From the NCBI GenBank assembly GCA_021846765.1, contig JAJZWH010000002.1, positions 1 through 30,756 on the forward strand: DNA of 30,756 nt. The letters run 5' to 3'. The position numbers and the translations under genes were made by a program. The DNA comes from a bacterium (GTDB lineage Bacteria > Patescibacteriota > Saccharimonadia > Saccharimonadales > UBA4665). A model generated the notes under the pieces. It did no database searches. It was not told the origin of the DNA and saw nothing but the letters and a program-made list of their open reading frames with translations. This document shows, one piece after another, positions 1-6,937 of the stretch; the first letter of the stretch is position 1, and each line of letters opens with the position of its first letter.

Positions 1-72
1 CAAACTAATTCTATCCAGCGATGGATTATTTCCCCTAGAATAGGTTTTACTAACTCGATCAAGCAAAATCAT
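1..72 (-). CDS. ftsE: FtsE cell-division ABC ATPase, N-terminal 24 codons only
   Basis: The first 72 bases, read on the minus strand, are open from an ATG at 72 to the window edge and encode an N-terminus starting MILLDRVSKTYSRGNN. This is the usual opening strand of an ABC ATPase (hydrophobic, then V-S-K-x-Y). prfB followed by ftsE and ftsX is a common bacterial gene order, and prfB lies just upstream here, so FtsE is the most likely identity. FtsE pairs with FtsX at the division site and controls cell-wall hydrolases. The Walker motifs lie outside the window, so another ABC ATPase cannot be excluded. The start is fixed by an extended -10 motif 7 bases upstream, and no Shine-Dalgarno is visible. 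Confidence 0.7.
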   Translation of the reverse strand, partial: MILLDRVSKTYSRGNNPSLDRISL

Positions 73-268
73 TATCTATATTGTAGCATGAGCTATTAGC
101 GATTGACTCTTGAGTTTGGGTATATAAAACTTGTTTTATTCATAGAAATAAAAAGTTTATTAATCCCGCCCGAAGTTCGATCGGACAGTTTTACTTGCTA
201 TAGCAATAGGGTCGATGTTAATCGAATCAATTAAATATATTTCTCCTATCAATTGGAATATATCTAAA
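73..268. other. Intergenic stretch between ftsE and the 210-aa gene
   Basis: No coding sequence seen. It holds the ftsE promoter, a perfect 12-base palindrome TTGCTATAGCAA at 195-206, and a short interrupted TCGA...TCGA repeat just to its right. No terminator with a T-run was recognised downstream of the 210-aa gene. Confidence 0.4.
80..88 (-). promoter_or_regulatory. Extended -10 promoter of ftsE, leaderless
   Basis: On the minus strand TGC-TACAAT (5 of 6 to TATAAT, with the TGn extension) ends 7 bases before the ftsE ATG. Transcription would begin at or one base before the start codon. No convincing -35 is seen. The assignment is inferred from motif and position only. Confidence 0.45.
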
Positions 269-898
269 TTATTTATAACTAAAAATTATAACTAAAATTA
301 CTACAACAATCAATGCAAATATAACAATCCCTATCCCTCCTAGTAATGTGATCAATACAAAAGTAGTTGGCTTAGTAGCTTTTCCATTAAACTGTATGCC
401 GCACTGTTTCATTGCTTCTGATAACTCTACGATTTGTTTGCCGCCTTTATATATAGCCACTTCTTCGGAAACTACACCTACCGCACCGCCAACTCCAACT
501 CCAGCAGTATTTTGTGTCAAAAGCCCAACAGCTTGGTCCAATAATCCTATTCTCATATCTTTAGCGGTGTTATTCGGTTGACTTAGTTCTGCTAACTGTT
601 CTTTGCTAAATGATTTTGATAAAGCCGTACCCCAACCATAAAAAACATATTTTTTGTTACCGATTAAACAATGTACGCCACCAGACTTTGTAAAGTTTAC
701 CGAAACAGATTGGCCAGGAACTGAAAAAATTGTTTCTTGATCAGTTTTCATCGAAAAAAATCCGTCTCGTAGGGTAATTATAACAGGTACAGTCTGTCGT
801 CCATTCCACCAACTTTTGGCCCAGTAAATTCCTATTTTATAGGGGGTCACTGTTGCTAATGGAGTAGCTTGATTTTGATTTTCGTTTGCAGGAGGCAT
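269..898 (-). CDS. Unknown tail-anchored membrane protein
   Basis: About 209 residues from the ATG at 898; a TTG one codon earlier is also in frame. I do not recognise a named family. The N-terminal 20 residues are Pro/Asn/Gln rich. Residues about 20-95 alternate short hydrophobic strands with glycines and aromatics (YWAKSWW near 26, FYGWG near 88), as expected of a small beta-rich domain, possibly PH-like. A central segment is Gly/Val rich and contains one Cys. The last ~30 residues form one strongly hydrophobic helix (TFVLITLLGGIGIVIF onward) ending in SYK, and no signal peptide is seen. It is therefore probably a tail-anchored protein facing the cytoplasm. It sits alone between prfB and ftsE, next to decayed sequence, which suggests an accessory insertion. 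Function unknown. Confidence 0.7.
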   Translation of the reverse strand: MPPANENQNQATPLATVTPYKIGIYWAKSWWNGRQTVPVIITLRDGFFSMKTDQETIFSVPGQSVSVNFTKSGGVHCLIGNKKYVFYGWGTALSKSFSKEQLAELSQPNNTAKDMRIGLLDQAVGLLTQNTAGVGVGGAVGVVSEEVAIYKGGKQIVELSEAMKQCGIQFNGKATKPTTFVLITLLGGIGIVIFALIVVVILVIIFSYK

Positions 899-931
899 CA
901 ATTTTAAAACTTTTATTTTTATATAATAATT

Positions 932-964
932 AGACTATTTAGTCTTATCTTATCTTATATTATA
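932..964 (-). promoter_or_regulatory. Candidate promoter and palindromic operator of the 210-aa gene
   Basis: A perfect TATAAT on the minus strand occupies 959-964. Just downstream of the expected transcription start lies the palindrome AGACTA-TT-TAGTCT (932-945), separated from the -10 by TCTTA/TATCT-type short repeats. A palindrome at this distance could be a repressor site or a 5' hairpin. There is no clear -35, and the surroundings are so AT-rich that chance -10 matches are likely. Confidence 0.3.
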
Positions 965-1023
965 TTCAAAAAGACTCGCAATGCAATCGTGGAATTATAA
1001 GTCCTACTATTGCTATATTAGTT

Positions 1024-1074
1024 ATTAGGAAAGGCCGGGCGACCCGGATGGGTGGTCAAAGAAGCATTCCTAAT
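1024..1074 (+). ncRNA. Candidate structured RNA, GC-rich island with an 8-bp closing stem
   Basis: Perfect 8-base arms ATTAGGAA (1024-1031) and TTCCTAAT (1067-1074) enclose 35 bases that are strikingly GC-rich against AT-rich surroundings. Inside, two folds exclude each other. One is a CCGGG/CCCGG hairpin (1035-1047, loop CGA). The other is ACCC/GGGT with a GGAT tetraloop (1042-1053), stacked on GGCC (1033-1036) with GGTC (1054-1057). The second needs a G-U pair that exists only on the plus-strand RNA, so plus is the preferred strand. I do not recognise a known riboswitch, SRP RNA or ribozyme. No promoter is assigned. Confidence 0.3.
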
Positions 1075-1078
1075 TAGG

Positions 1079-1119
1079 ATATTATAAGAGGTTGTATTAT
1101 AAGCGTCTCTTTATAATAT
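1079..1119. repeat. AT-rich inverted repeat
   Basis: ATATTATAAGAG (1079-1090) pairs with CTCTTTATAATAT (1107-1119) with a one-base bulge, giving a 12-bp stem around a 16-base loop. The loop repeats part of the arm (GTATTATAA). No T-run follows on either strand, so it is not a typical terminator. Confidence 0.45.
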
Positions 1120-1192
1120 ATAGTTAAGCCATTTTGAGTTATTGTGAAATATTAAATATAAATTCCTAAAGTATGCTTGAATGTCCAGATAA

Positions 1193-1297
1193 ATGAAAAG
1201 TGTTTACCATATAGCAGCCAAAAAAGAAGACTAGAAACAGGCTAAACAACAAGGGTTTTATAGGGTATCTACCCTAAATAAAGCTTATCAATTTTGA
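1193..1297 (+). pseudogene. Decayed start of a DUF952-like protein
   Basis: Reading plus-strand codons from the ATG at 1193 gives MKSVYHIAAKKED, then TAG (1232-1234), then KQAKQQGFYRVSTL and on to TGA at 1295. DUF952 (PF06108) proteins typically begin with a YHI motif, then a conserved Trp followed by an acidic/Ala-rich helix and G-x-Y. Here the amber codon falls exactly where the Trp (TGG) would be, one transition away. After the TGA a shifted frame stays open briefly, and the body of the domain is absent. I infer a gene relic convergent with prfB. The family match is from memory and short, so chance resemblance remains possible. Confidence 0.4.
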
Positions 1298-1337
1298 TCT
1301 AGTTACATTTCAGCTTTTTTAGTTCGTATTCAGATCA

Positions 1338-2417
1338 TCATATTTGTAAATTGGTTTGTAGATATGCATCTATTAACGGTTCGATATCTCCATCTAATAT
1401 CTTGTCTATATCACTACTTTCGTATTTGCTCCTTAAGTCTTTAACTTGCTTATACGGATGCATGACATAATTTCTTATCTGATTGCCCCATTCTGCTGAT
1501 TGATTCGGCCCCTTGATTTCAGTTAACTTATTTGCATGCTGTTGAAGCTGCAATAGAGCCAATCGCGAACGCAGTATACTCATAGCCGTTTCTCGATTTT
1601 GTAATTGGCTACGCTCATTTTGTATAGCAACACTAATACCACTAGGTATATGGGTTACCCTAACCGCCGAATCGGTAGTATTGACACTTTGGCCACCGTG
1701 TCCGCCGCTACGATAAACGTCAACTTTAATATCCTTAGTATCAATATCCAGTTCTTTGGGTGAAGCTATTTTAGGGTAAACTTCAACTTTTGCAAAACTA
1801 GTTTGTCTTAAATTATCAGCATTAAATGGACTCAATCTAACTAATCGATGGACACCGTGTTCTCCTTTTAGCTTCCCATAGACAAAGTCATTACCGCTAA
1901 CCTCAATAACAATACTCTTAAGTCCAGCTTCTTCGCCTGGAGATTCTTCGATGACAACATAATGCCATCTGTTCCTGTCGAAAAAACGAACATACATTCT
2001 GAACAATATTTGTGTCCAATCCTGAGCATCGGTTCCTCCCGCTCCAGAAGAAATAGTAAACACTGCATCGTGGTCATCATAAGGTCCCGAAAACATTAAT
2101 TGAGTCTTTAATTTGGCGAATTGGTGGCTTATTTGATGATAATTATGTTCTAATTCTAAGGCCATCTTTGAGTCTTTAATCATAATCAACTCAATTAAGT
2201 CATTTATAGATTGACGAATCTCCAACCAAGGTTTTACTCGTTGCTCCAACTTAGCAATATTCTGCATAGTGGCTGTAGCTTGCTTATTATCTGTCCAGAA
2301 ATCTTGTTGTTGACTTTCCTTCGTAAGATCCTGAAGTTTTTTTTCTAAATCATCAATTTTCAACTGATCAATTGCCAAGAGTATTTCGCGTTGGAGAATT
2401 TTAACTTGGTCTTCCAT
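1338..2417 (-). CDS. prfB: Peptide chain release factor 2 (RF2)
   Basis: 359 residues, the normal length for RF2. RF2 reads UAA and UGA in the ribosomal A site and triggers peptide release. The stop-codon selectivity motif SPF is at 196-198 (RF2 type, as opposed to P-x-T of RF1). The catalytic GGQ is at 241-243 in the context RSGGHGGQSVN. The GTDAQDW segment near 128 is also typical. Many bacterial prfB genes need a +1 frameshift near codon 25. Here the frame runs unbroken from an ATG through that region, so autoregulation by frameshifting is absent. The gene starts 3 bases after the M16 peptidase stop, with no Shine-Dalgarno seen, so it is probably translationally coupled in a secA-M16-prfB operon. 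Its presence shows UGA is a stop in this genome. Confidence 0.97.
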   Translation of the reverse strand: MEDQVKILQREILLAIDQLKIDDLEKKLQDLTKESQQQDFWTDNKQATATMQNIAKLEQRVKPWLEIRQSINDLIELIMIKDSKMALELEHNYHQISHQFAKLKTQLMFSGPYDDHDAVFTISSGAGGTDAQDWTQILFRMYVRFFDRNRWHYVVIEESPGEEAGLKSIVIEVSGNDFVYGKLKGEHGVHRLVRLSPFNADNLRQTSFAKVEVYPKIASPKELDIDTKDIKVDVYRSGGHGGQSVNTTDSAVRVTHIPSGISVAIQNERSQLQNRETAMSILRSRLALLQLQQHANKLTEIKGPNQSAEWGNQIRNYVMHPYKQVKDLRSKYESSDIDKILDGDIEPLIDAYLQTNLQI

Positions 2418-2420
2418 TTT

Positions 2421-3725
2421 TTAAGTCTTATCTAGATCATTATTCCACAAAGGAGCTATTTGTTCTCTGAGCTGATTAGTAAATGCTTTACCGCACGCTC
2501 CTAAAACTCCAAACCCCCATACATTATCCCTAAACATATCTTGAGCTATTTGTACTATATCTTCCTTAGTTATCGCTTCAATACGAGTTGGAATATTGTA
2601 GTAGTCTTCAATAATTCCGTCAAAAAAATATCGATTCGAGTAGCCGGTTGCTGTCCCGCCAACAGTCTGAGCAGATCGTTGGAATCTTCCCAGTGAATAC
2701 AGTTTAGTATCTTGAATATTTTTTTCAGCAATTTTTCCTTCCATTACTTTGCTTAATTCGATTCGAATAATATCCATTAAAGCTTGAGCATTCTTGTCCG
2801 ATACCTGAGCACCAAACCACCAATTACTGACATCCCTAGTCTGGGATAAACCTGAATTCATACTATACACCAGACCTCTTTCGCGAGCAGTTCCTAAGAT
2901 ATTAGAATAAAGTGTTTCGGTGAGCATAGTATTAACTAAATTCAACGCATCAGCTTCTCGATCACTTAATCTTCTATTCATAAAAGTATCGATATAAAAA
3001 TAAAGATTTTCTACAGTTTTATTCCTTATATATGTGGGCTGTTTTAATAATTTCGGATGCTCTACTGGTAATTTATAACGCCGTCCATTTTTAGATAATT
3101 CAATCATTTCCAGCACATTCTGAATATGTTCTCGTCTCTTAGAATTTAGATCACCAGCGATAACAAAACGCATATTTTTGGTTGTATGTGTCTTTATATA
3201 ATGCTCTCTAACGTCATCTAGGCTAACATTATGCATTAATTTTAATCTTTCAGAGTCAGTTTTTACTAATAAACCCAATTCTTTGCGCATCTCCAGACTT
3301 AAACATCGAAAATGATTATTGGCACGTGATGCCATTTCTTCTTGAACATTACCATATTCTGCCTTAAATTCTTCATCTAAGAACAGCGGCTTAGTTATTG
3401 CCACCAACAACAAATCAAAAACCCGAGCCCATTCAAAATCCGCACATTCGGCCTCATAGGTAATATCATAAACACTTGTTGAAGCATTTGAATAAGCTCC
3501 ATTGCGTTCCAATTCAGCTTGAAAATCTCTAGCCTTTGGTATGAGCTCATTGGCCCCCAATACCACATGTTCCATTAAATGAGGCACTTCCCATTTCAAA
3601 GGGTCAACCAAAAATTCTCCAGCTCTAAAATTAATATCAAGAGTCATAACCGAAGAATTTGGTATATTTACAAATAACCCCCTGCCACCATTACTTAAGG
3701 TAACTTCGGAGACAGTATGTTTCAT
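2421..3725 (-). CDS. M16 family zinc peptidase
   Basis: 434 residues, about the size of a two-domain processing-peptidase-type M16 protein. The inverted zinc motif HxxEH is intact (H49-L-M-E52-H53), and the third ligand is expected 76 residues on, where E129 occurs in GNVQEEM. The second half (a YSMNSGLSQTR-like strand, then AQVSDKNAQ) resembles the inactive M16 C-terminal domain that closes the substrate clam-shell. No signal peptide is visible, so it is probably cytoplasmic. Substrates are unknown; family members degrade peptides or process precursors. It lies 8 bases after secA and 3 before prfB, so it is co-transcribed with the Sec motor. Removal of signal peptides or jammed export substrates is a speculative role. 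Confidence 0.9.
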   Translation of the reverse strand: MKHTVSEVTLSNGGRGLFVNIPNSSVMTLDINFRAGEFLVDPLKWEVPHLMEHVVLGANELIPKARDFQAELERNGAYSNASTSVYDITYEAECADFEWARVFDLLLVAITKPLFLDEEFKAEYGNVQEEMASRANNHFRCLSLEMRKELGLLVKTDSERLKLMHNVSLDDVREHYIKTHTTKNMRFVIAGDLNSKRREHIQNVLEMIELSKNGRRYKLPVEHPKLLKQPTYIRNKTVENLYFYIDTFMNRRLSDREADALNLVNTMLTETLYSNILGTARERGLVYSMNSGLSQTRDVSNWWFGAQVSDKNAQALMDIIRIELSKVMEGKIAEKNIQDTKLYSLGRFQRSAQTVGGTATGYSNRYFFDGIIEDYYNIPTRIEAITKEDIVQIAQDMFRDNVWGFGVLGACGKAFTNQLREQIAPLWNNDLDKT

Positions 3726-3733
3726 ATATTTTT

Positions 3734-6376
3734 TTAATGATTCCTTCTCTTAGCAGCAGTTTTACGTCGACGCTCAGTTTTTCTTGCTTTTTTTCTGATC
3801 GTACTTTTAATAACTTTTTTACTTCCCGGATTTAAATGCACAGAATTATTAGTATTTTGAGTTACAGTTGCGGGAACAAAATCAGTTTCGTGAAATTCTT
3901 CTTGATTATTGATTATTTGCGAAGCATTTTCTATCGAGCCTCTGGCTGCTCTAGTCAGCGCTGTTTCTACTGGTTGATCTAATTGACCTACGTCTACCGG
4001 ATAAGTATTAAATAAAGTTCTGACTAAAGTATGACGTAAAACTTGTTGCATGTCATCAAATAATAACTGTCCTTGTCGTCGATATTCAACCAAAGGATCC
4101 TGTTGACCTACTCCCATCCAATGAATACCTTCTCTTAAATGATCCATATTTTCTAGATGTTGCATCCATTGATCATCTAAAATTTGTAAATATATATCCC
4201 GTTCTAAACGTCGCATAAATTCCGAGGTAAAAGCAGTTTCTCGAGAAGCGTATAATTCTTTGGCTTGACTGAGTAAAACAGTCTCAAATTTATCCGATTC
4301 AGTATCAAACAAACGGTCCATTGTTGGATCATCAAAAGGAAAAACTTCCCTAACCATATCTTCGAAATCGTCAGCCAATAAATTAGGTGAAGTTGCCAGC
4401 GCATGTACTTCTTCTTCGATAATTATTTTAATCCTCTTGCTAATATCATCGGCCTTAAGAATCTCTCGACGCATTGAATAAATTGCTTTACGATGACGAT
4501 TCATAACATCATCGTATTGAACTACGGTTTTTCGTTGATCAAAATTATATCCTTCTACTCTCTCTTGGGCTTTTTCTAAAGACTTAGATATCATACGATT
4601 TTCTATTGGTGTTTCACTATTTGCACCCAATCGACTCATAATTGAACCAATTCGATCACCACCAAAAATACGCATTAAATCATCTTCAGTACTAACGAAA
4701 AACTGAGTTACTCCAGGATCTCCCTGACGGCCAGAACGACCTCTTAGCTGGTTATCGATTCTTCTTGATTCATGACGCTCTGAACCAAGAACAAATAATC
4801 CTCCAAGTTCTTTAACTCCTTCACCTAAGACAATATCTGTTCCTCGTCCGGCAATATTAGTAGCTAAGGTTACTGCTCCTTTTTCGCCAGCCTTGGCTAT
4901 AATAGAAGCTTCTCTTTCATTATTCTTAGCATTAAGCATTTGATGCGGTATTTTAGCTTTTTTTAATAAACTGCTTAGGATTTCATTTTTCTCGATAGAC
5001 GCAGTACCTAATAATACTGGCTGTCCCTTAGAATTTAGCATACTAACTTCTTTGGCTATTGCTTGAAATTTAGCACTTTCGCTACCATAGATACGATCCG
5101 GAAGATCTTTTCTAATAATACGCTTGTTCGGAGGTATCTCGACTACATCTAATTTGTAAATTTGATGGAATTCTTCGCTCTCAGTCATTGCCGTACCGGT
5201 CATTCCTGATAATTTATCGTATAAACGAAAATAATTCTGAAATGAAATACTAGCTAGGGTCATTGATTCTTCTTGAACTTCTACCCCTTCCTTGGCTTCA
5301 ATTGCTTGGTGCAAACCTTCGTTATATCGCCTACCAGGCAACAATCTACCAGTAAATTCATCAACTATAACCACCTCGCCATCAGCCGTAACTACATAAT
5401 CCTTATCTCTTTTAAATAAACCCTGGGCTCGCAATGCCTGTTGTAAATGATAGATTGTCCGAATATTTTCTGAAGCATATAAATTATCTATTCCCAATGA
5501 CTTCTCTAGTCTATCCACTCCTTTATCTGTTAGTATGACCTGTTTTCTTTTTTCATCAGTTTCATAATCAACATCCTTTTTGAGCGGACGAACAATCTTA
5601 GCAAACTGGGCATAGGCGGTTCCACTGGTTACACTTGGTGCGCTAATAATAAGTGGAGTTCTAGCTTCATCTATTAAAATCGAATCTACTTCGTCAACAA
5701 TAGCAAAACTTAAATCACGTTGACGCAATTGATCAACTTCTCTAACCATATTATCTCTTAAATAATCAAAGCCAAATTCATTATTTGTGCCATAAGTTAT
5801 ATCAGCCGCATAAGCTTCTTGCCTAGTTACTTCTTTTAAATGATGCATCCGTGGGTCATCATGACTTTTATTTTCGTATTCTGGGTCATATACAAAAGAA
5901 TGATCAGCCATAATTACCCCAACTTGCATGCCTAAGAAATGATATATCTCGGCCATCCAGCCAGCATCTCTTTGGGCTAAATAATCATTGACTGTCACAA
6001 TATGAACACCTTTACCGTTTAAGGCATTAAGATAGACTGGAGCGGTAGCAACTAACGTCTTGCCTTCACCGGTTTTCATTTCAGCCACATTTCCTTCATG
6101 AAGGACTATTCCACCAATCAACTGAACATCATAATGACGTTGACCCAGAGTTCTAGTAGCAGCCTCTCGAACTACAGCAAATGCATCTGGCAAAATATCA
6201 TCTAACGTTTCCTTGCCTAGTCTTTTTTTTAATTTATCTGTTTGGCTCTTTAACTCTTTATCGCTCATCTTTTTATATTTGTCAGCCAATAAATTAATAG
6301 ATTCGACTCGCTTACGTAGTCGCTTAATCGTTTTTGCTTGTGGATCACCTAAAACTTTTTTTAATACTGCGTGCAT
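3734..6376 (-). CDS. secA: SecA preprotein translocase ATPase
   Basis: 880 residues. SecA drives unfolded preproteins through SecYEG by ATP hydrolysis. Walker A GEGKT lies at 103-107 within EMKTGEGKTLVATAP, the DEVD Walker B box is at 228-231, and the helicase-type arginine segment (LRGRSGRQGDPG) is present in nucleotide-binding domain 2. The preprotein cross-linking, helical scaffold and wing regions all appear present by length. The C-terminal zinc-binding SEC-C motif (Cys/His) is missing. The protein instead ends in a long Lys/Arg-rich tail (TIRKKARKTERRRKTAAKRR), which may contact lipid or ribosome. No Shine-Dalgarno is seen; a TATAAT at 6431-6436 gives a leader of about 47 bases. It is the first gene of the secA-M16-prfB unit. 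Confidence 0.98.
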   Translation of the reverse strand: MHAVLKKVLGDPQAKTIKRLRKRVESINLLADKYKKMSDKELKSQTDKLKKRLGKETLDDILPDAFAVVREAATRTLGQRHYDVQLIGGIVLHEGNVAEMKTGEGKTLVATAPVYLNALNGKGVHIVTVNDYLAQRDAGWMAEIYHFLGMQVGVIMADHSFVYDPEYENKSHDDPRMHHLKEVTRQEAYAADITYGTNNEFGFDYLRDNMVREVDQLRQRDLSFAIVDEVDSILIDEARTPLIISAPSVTSGTAYAQFAKIVRPLKKDVDYETDEKRKQVILTDKGVDRLEKSLGIDNLYASENIRTIYHLQQALRAQGLFKRDKDYVVTADGEVVIVDEFTGRLLPGRRYNEGLHQAIEAKEGVEVQEESMTLASISFQNYFRLYDKLSGMTGTAMTESEEFHQIYKLDVVEIPPNKRIIRKDLPDRIYGSESAKFQAIAKEVSMLNSKGQPVLLGTASIEKNEILSSLLKKAKIPHQMLNAKNNEREASIIAKAGEKGAVTLATNIAGRGTDIVLGEGVKELGGLFVLGSERHESRRIDNQLRGRSGRQGDPGVTQFFVSTEDDLMRIFGGDRIGSIMSRLGANSETPIENRMISKSLEKAQERVEGYNFDQRKTVVQYDDVMNRHRKAIYSMRREILKADDISKRIKIIIEEEVHALATSPNLLADDFEDMVREVFPFDDPTMDRLFDTESDKFETVLLSQAKELYASRETAFTSEFMRRLERDIYLQILDDQWMQHLENMDHLREGIHWMGVGQQDPLVEYRRQGQLLFDDMQQVLRHTLVRTLFNTYPVDVGQLDQPVETALTRAARGSIENASQIINNQEEFHETDFVPATVTQNTNNSVHLNPGSKKVIKSTIRKKARKTERRRKTAAKRRNH

Positions 6377-6430
6377 ATTAAATTAATTACTCCGCTAACT
6401 GAATTTTACTGGTCTATTTTTCTTAAAACA

Positions 6431-6504
6431 ATTATACCCTAGTCACTCCAAGAAAAGCGATAGAATATATTAAATTATGCTTTAGTTCATTAAAACTTAG
6501 TCAA
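6431..6504 (-). promoter_or_regulatory. Candidate promoters of secA
   Basis: A perfect TATAAT (minus strand, 6431-6436) lies 54 bases before the secA ATG without a good -35. Further upstream TTGACT (6499-6504) and CATAAT (6474-6479) are 19 bases apart and could be a second, weaker promoter. Both lie in the gap after raiA, consistent with secA starting its own transcript. Confidence 0.4.
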
Positions 6505-6517
6505 AGAATCTGATTAT

Positions 6518-6877
6518 TTATACTCTCAAATGAGATCTATTTAATAAATGTCTTTCTTTCCTAGAATCGTCGTGTTGATTTTTATACTTCTTCAATGCTT
6601 GCTTCAATTTCTCTTCAACAATATCTATGGCTGCATACATATTAATTGTACTGTCCTTAACCGTTAAAATTTCCTTGGGTAAATGGACAACAATTTCACA
6701 TTCACATTGTTTGCCGCTATGAGCTTTAATTTCTTGCATGAATACTTCTACATGAAAGCTTTGTCGTGCTTCAATTGCTACATATTTTTCTAATCTATTA
6801 ATTTTCCTAGTGATATACTTCTTAAGATTCTCGTCAACAGAATAATGAATACCATGTATTTCCAGTTTATTGATCAT
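6518..6877 (-). CDS. raiA: Short ribosome hibernation factor (RaiA/HPF family)
   Basis: 119 residues from the ATG at 6877. The frame stays open 11 codons further, but this start is preferred because AAGAAGGGAAAAG just upstream is a good Shine-Dalgarno and the family begins MxxxIHG. The protein starts MINKLEIHGIHYSVDENL and shows the beta-alpha-beta-beta-beta-alpha layout: DENLKKYITRKINRLEKY helix, then FHVEVFM and CECEIVVHLP strands, then a MYAAIDIVEEKLKQAL helix. The family binds the 30S decoding centre and silences ribosomes in stationary phase. It lacks the extra C-terminal domain of long HPF, so it should not by itself make HPF-long-type 100S dimers. It sits between serS and secA, a neighbourhood (hpf-secA-prfB) also seen in Firmicutes. 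Confidence 0.9.
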   Translation of the reverse strand: MINKLEIHGIHYSVDENLKKYITRKINRLEKYVAIEARQSFHVEVFMQEIKAHSGKQCECEIVVHLPKEILTVKDSTINMYAAIDIVEEKLKQALKKYKNQHDDSRKERHLLNRSHLRV

Positions 6878-6937
6878 CTTTTCCCTTCTTTTAATATTTT
6901 GACTATCCATGTCTCTATTTTACTCTACTTTAAAAAT

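Larger units (their letters stand above)
899..1337. other. Gene-poor interval between prfB and the 210-aa gene
   Basis: No intact gene is seen in these 439 bases. From left to right it contains the putative promoter and operator of the 210-aa gene, a GC-rich foldable island (1024-1074), an AT-rich hairpin (1079-1119), and a broken plus-strand ORF resembling the start of a DUF952 protein (1193-1297). No canonical intrinsic terminator for prfB is evident. Confidence 0.6.

Noticed and set aside
181..210. GTTCGATC-like string near 175-182 resembling a tRNA T-loop
   Set aside because: No acceptor, D or anticodon stems could be built around it on either strand.
1024..1074. GC-rich island as the 4.5S SRP RNA
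   Set aside because: It lacks the conserved GGAAG tetraloop context and AGCA internal loop of SRP domain IV and is too short.
1261..1276. TAGGGTA-TC-TACCCTA palindrome as a prfB terminator
   Set aside because: No T-run follows on the minus strand; it lies inside the decayed ORF and is more simply part of that sequence.
3316..3330. GGCACGTGATGCC and a GTTTCGTGAAAT string near 3883 as parS sites
   Set aside because: Neither matches the 16-base TGTTTCACGTGAAACA consensus closely enough, and both lie within coding sequence.
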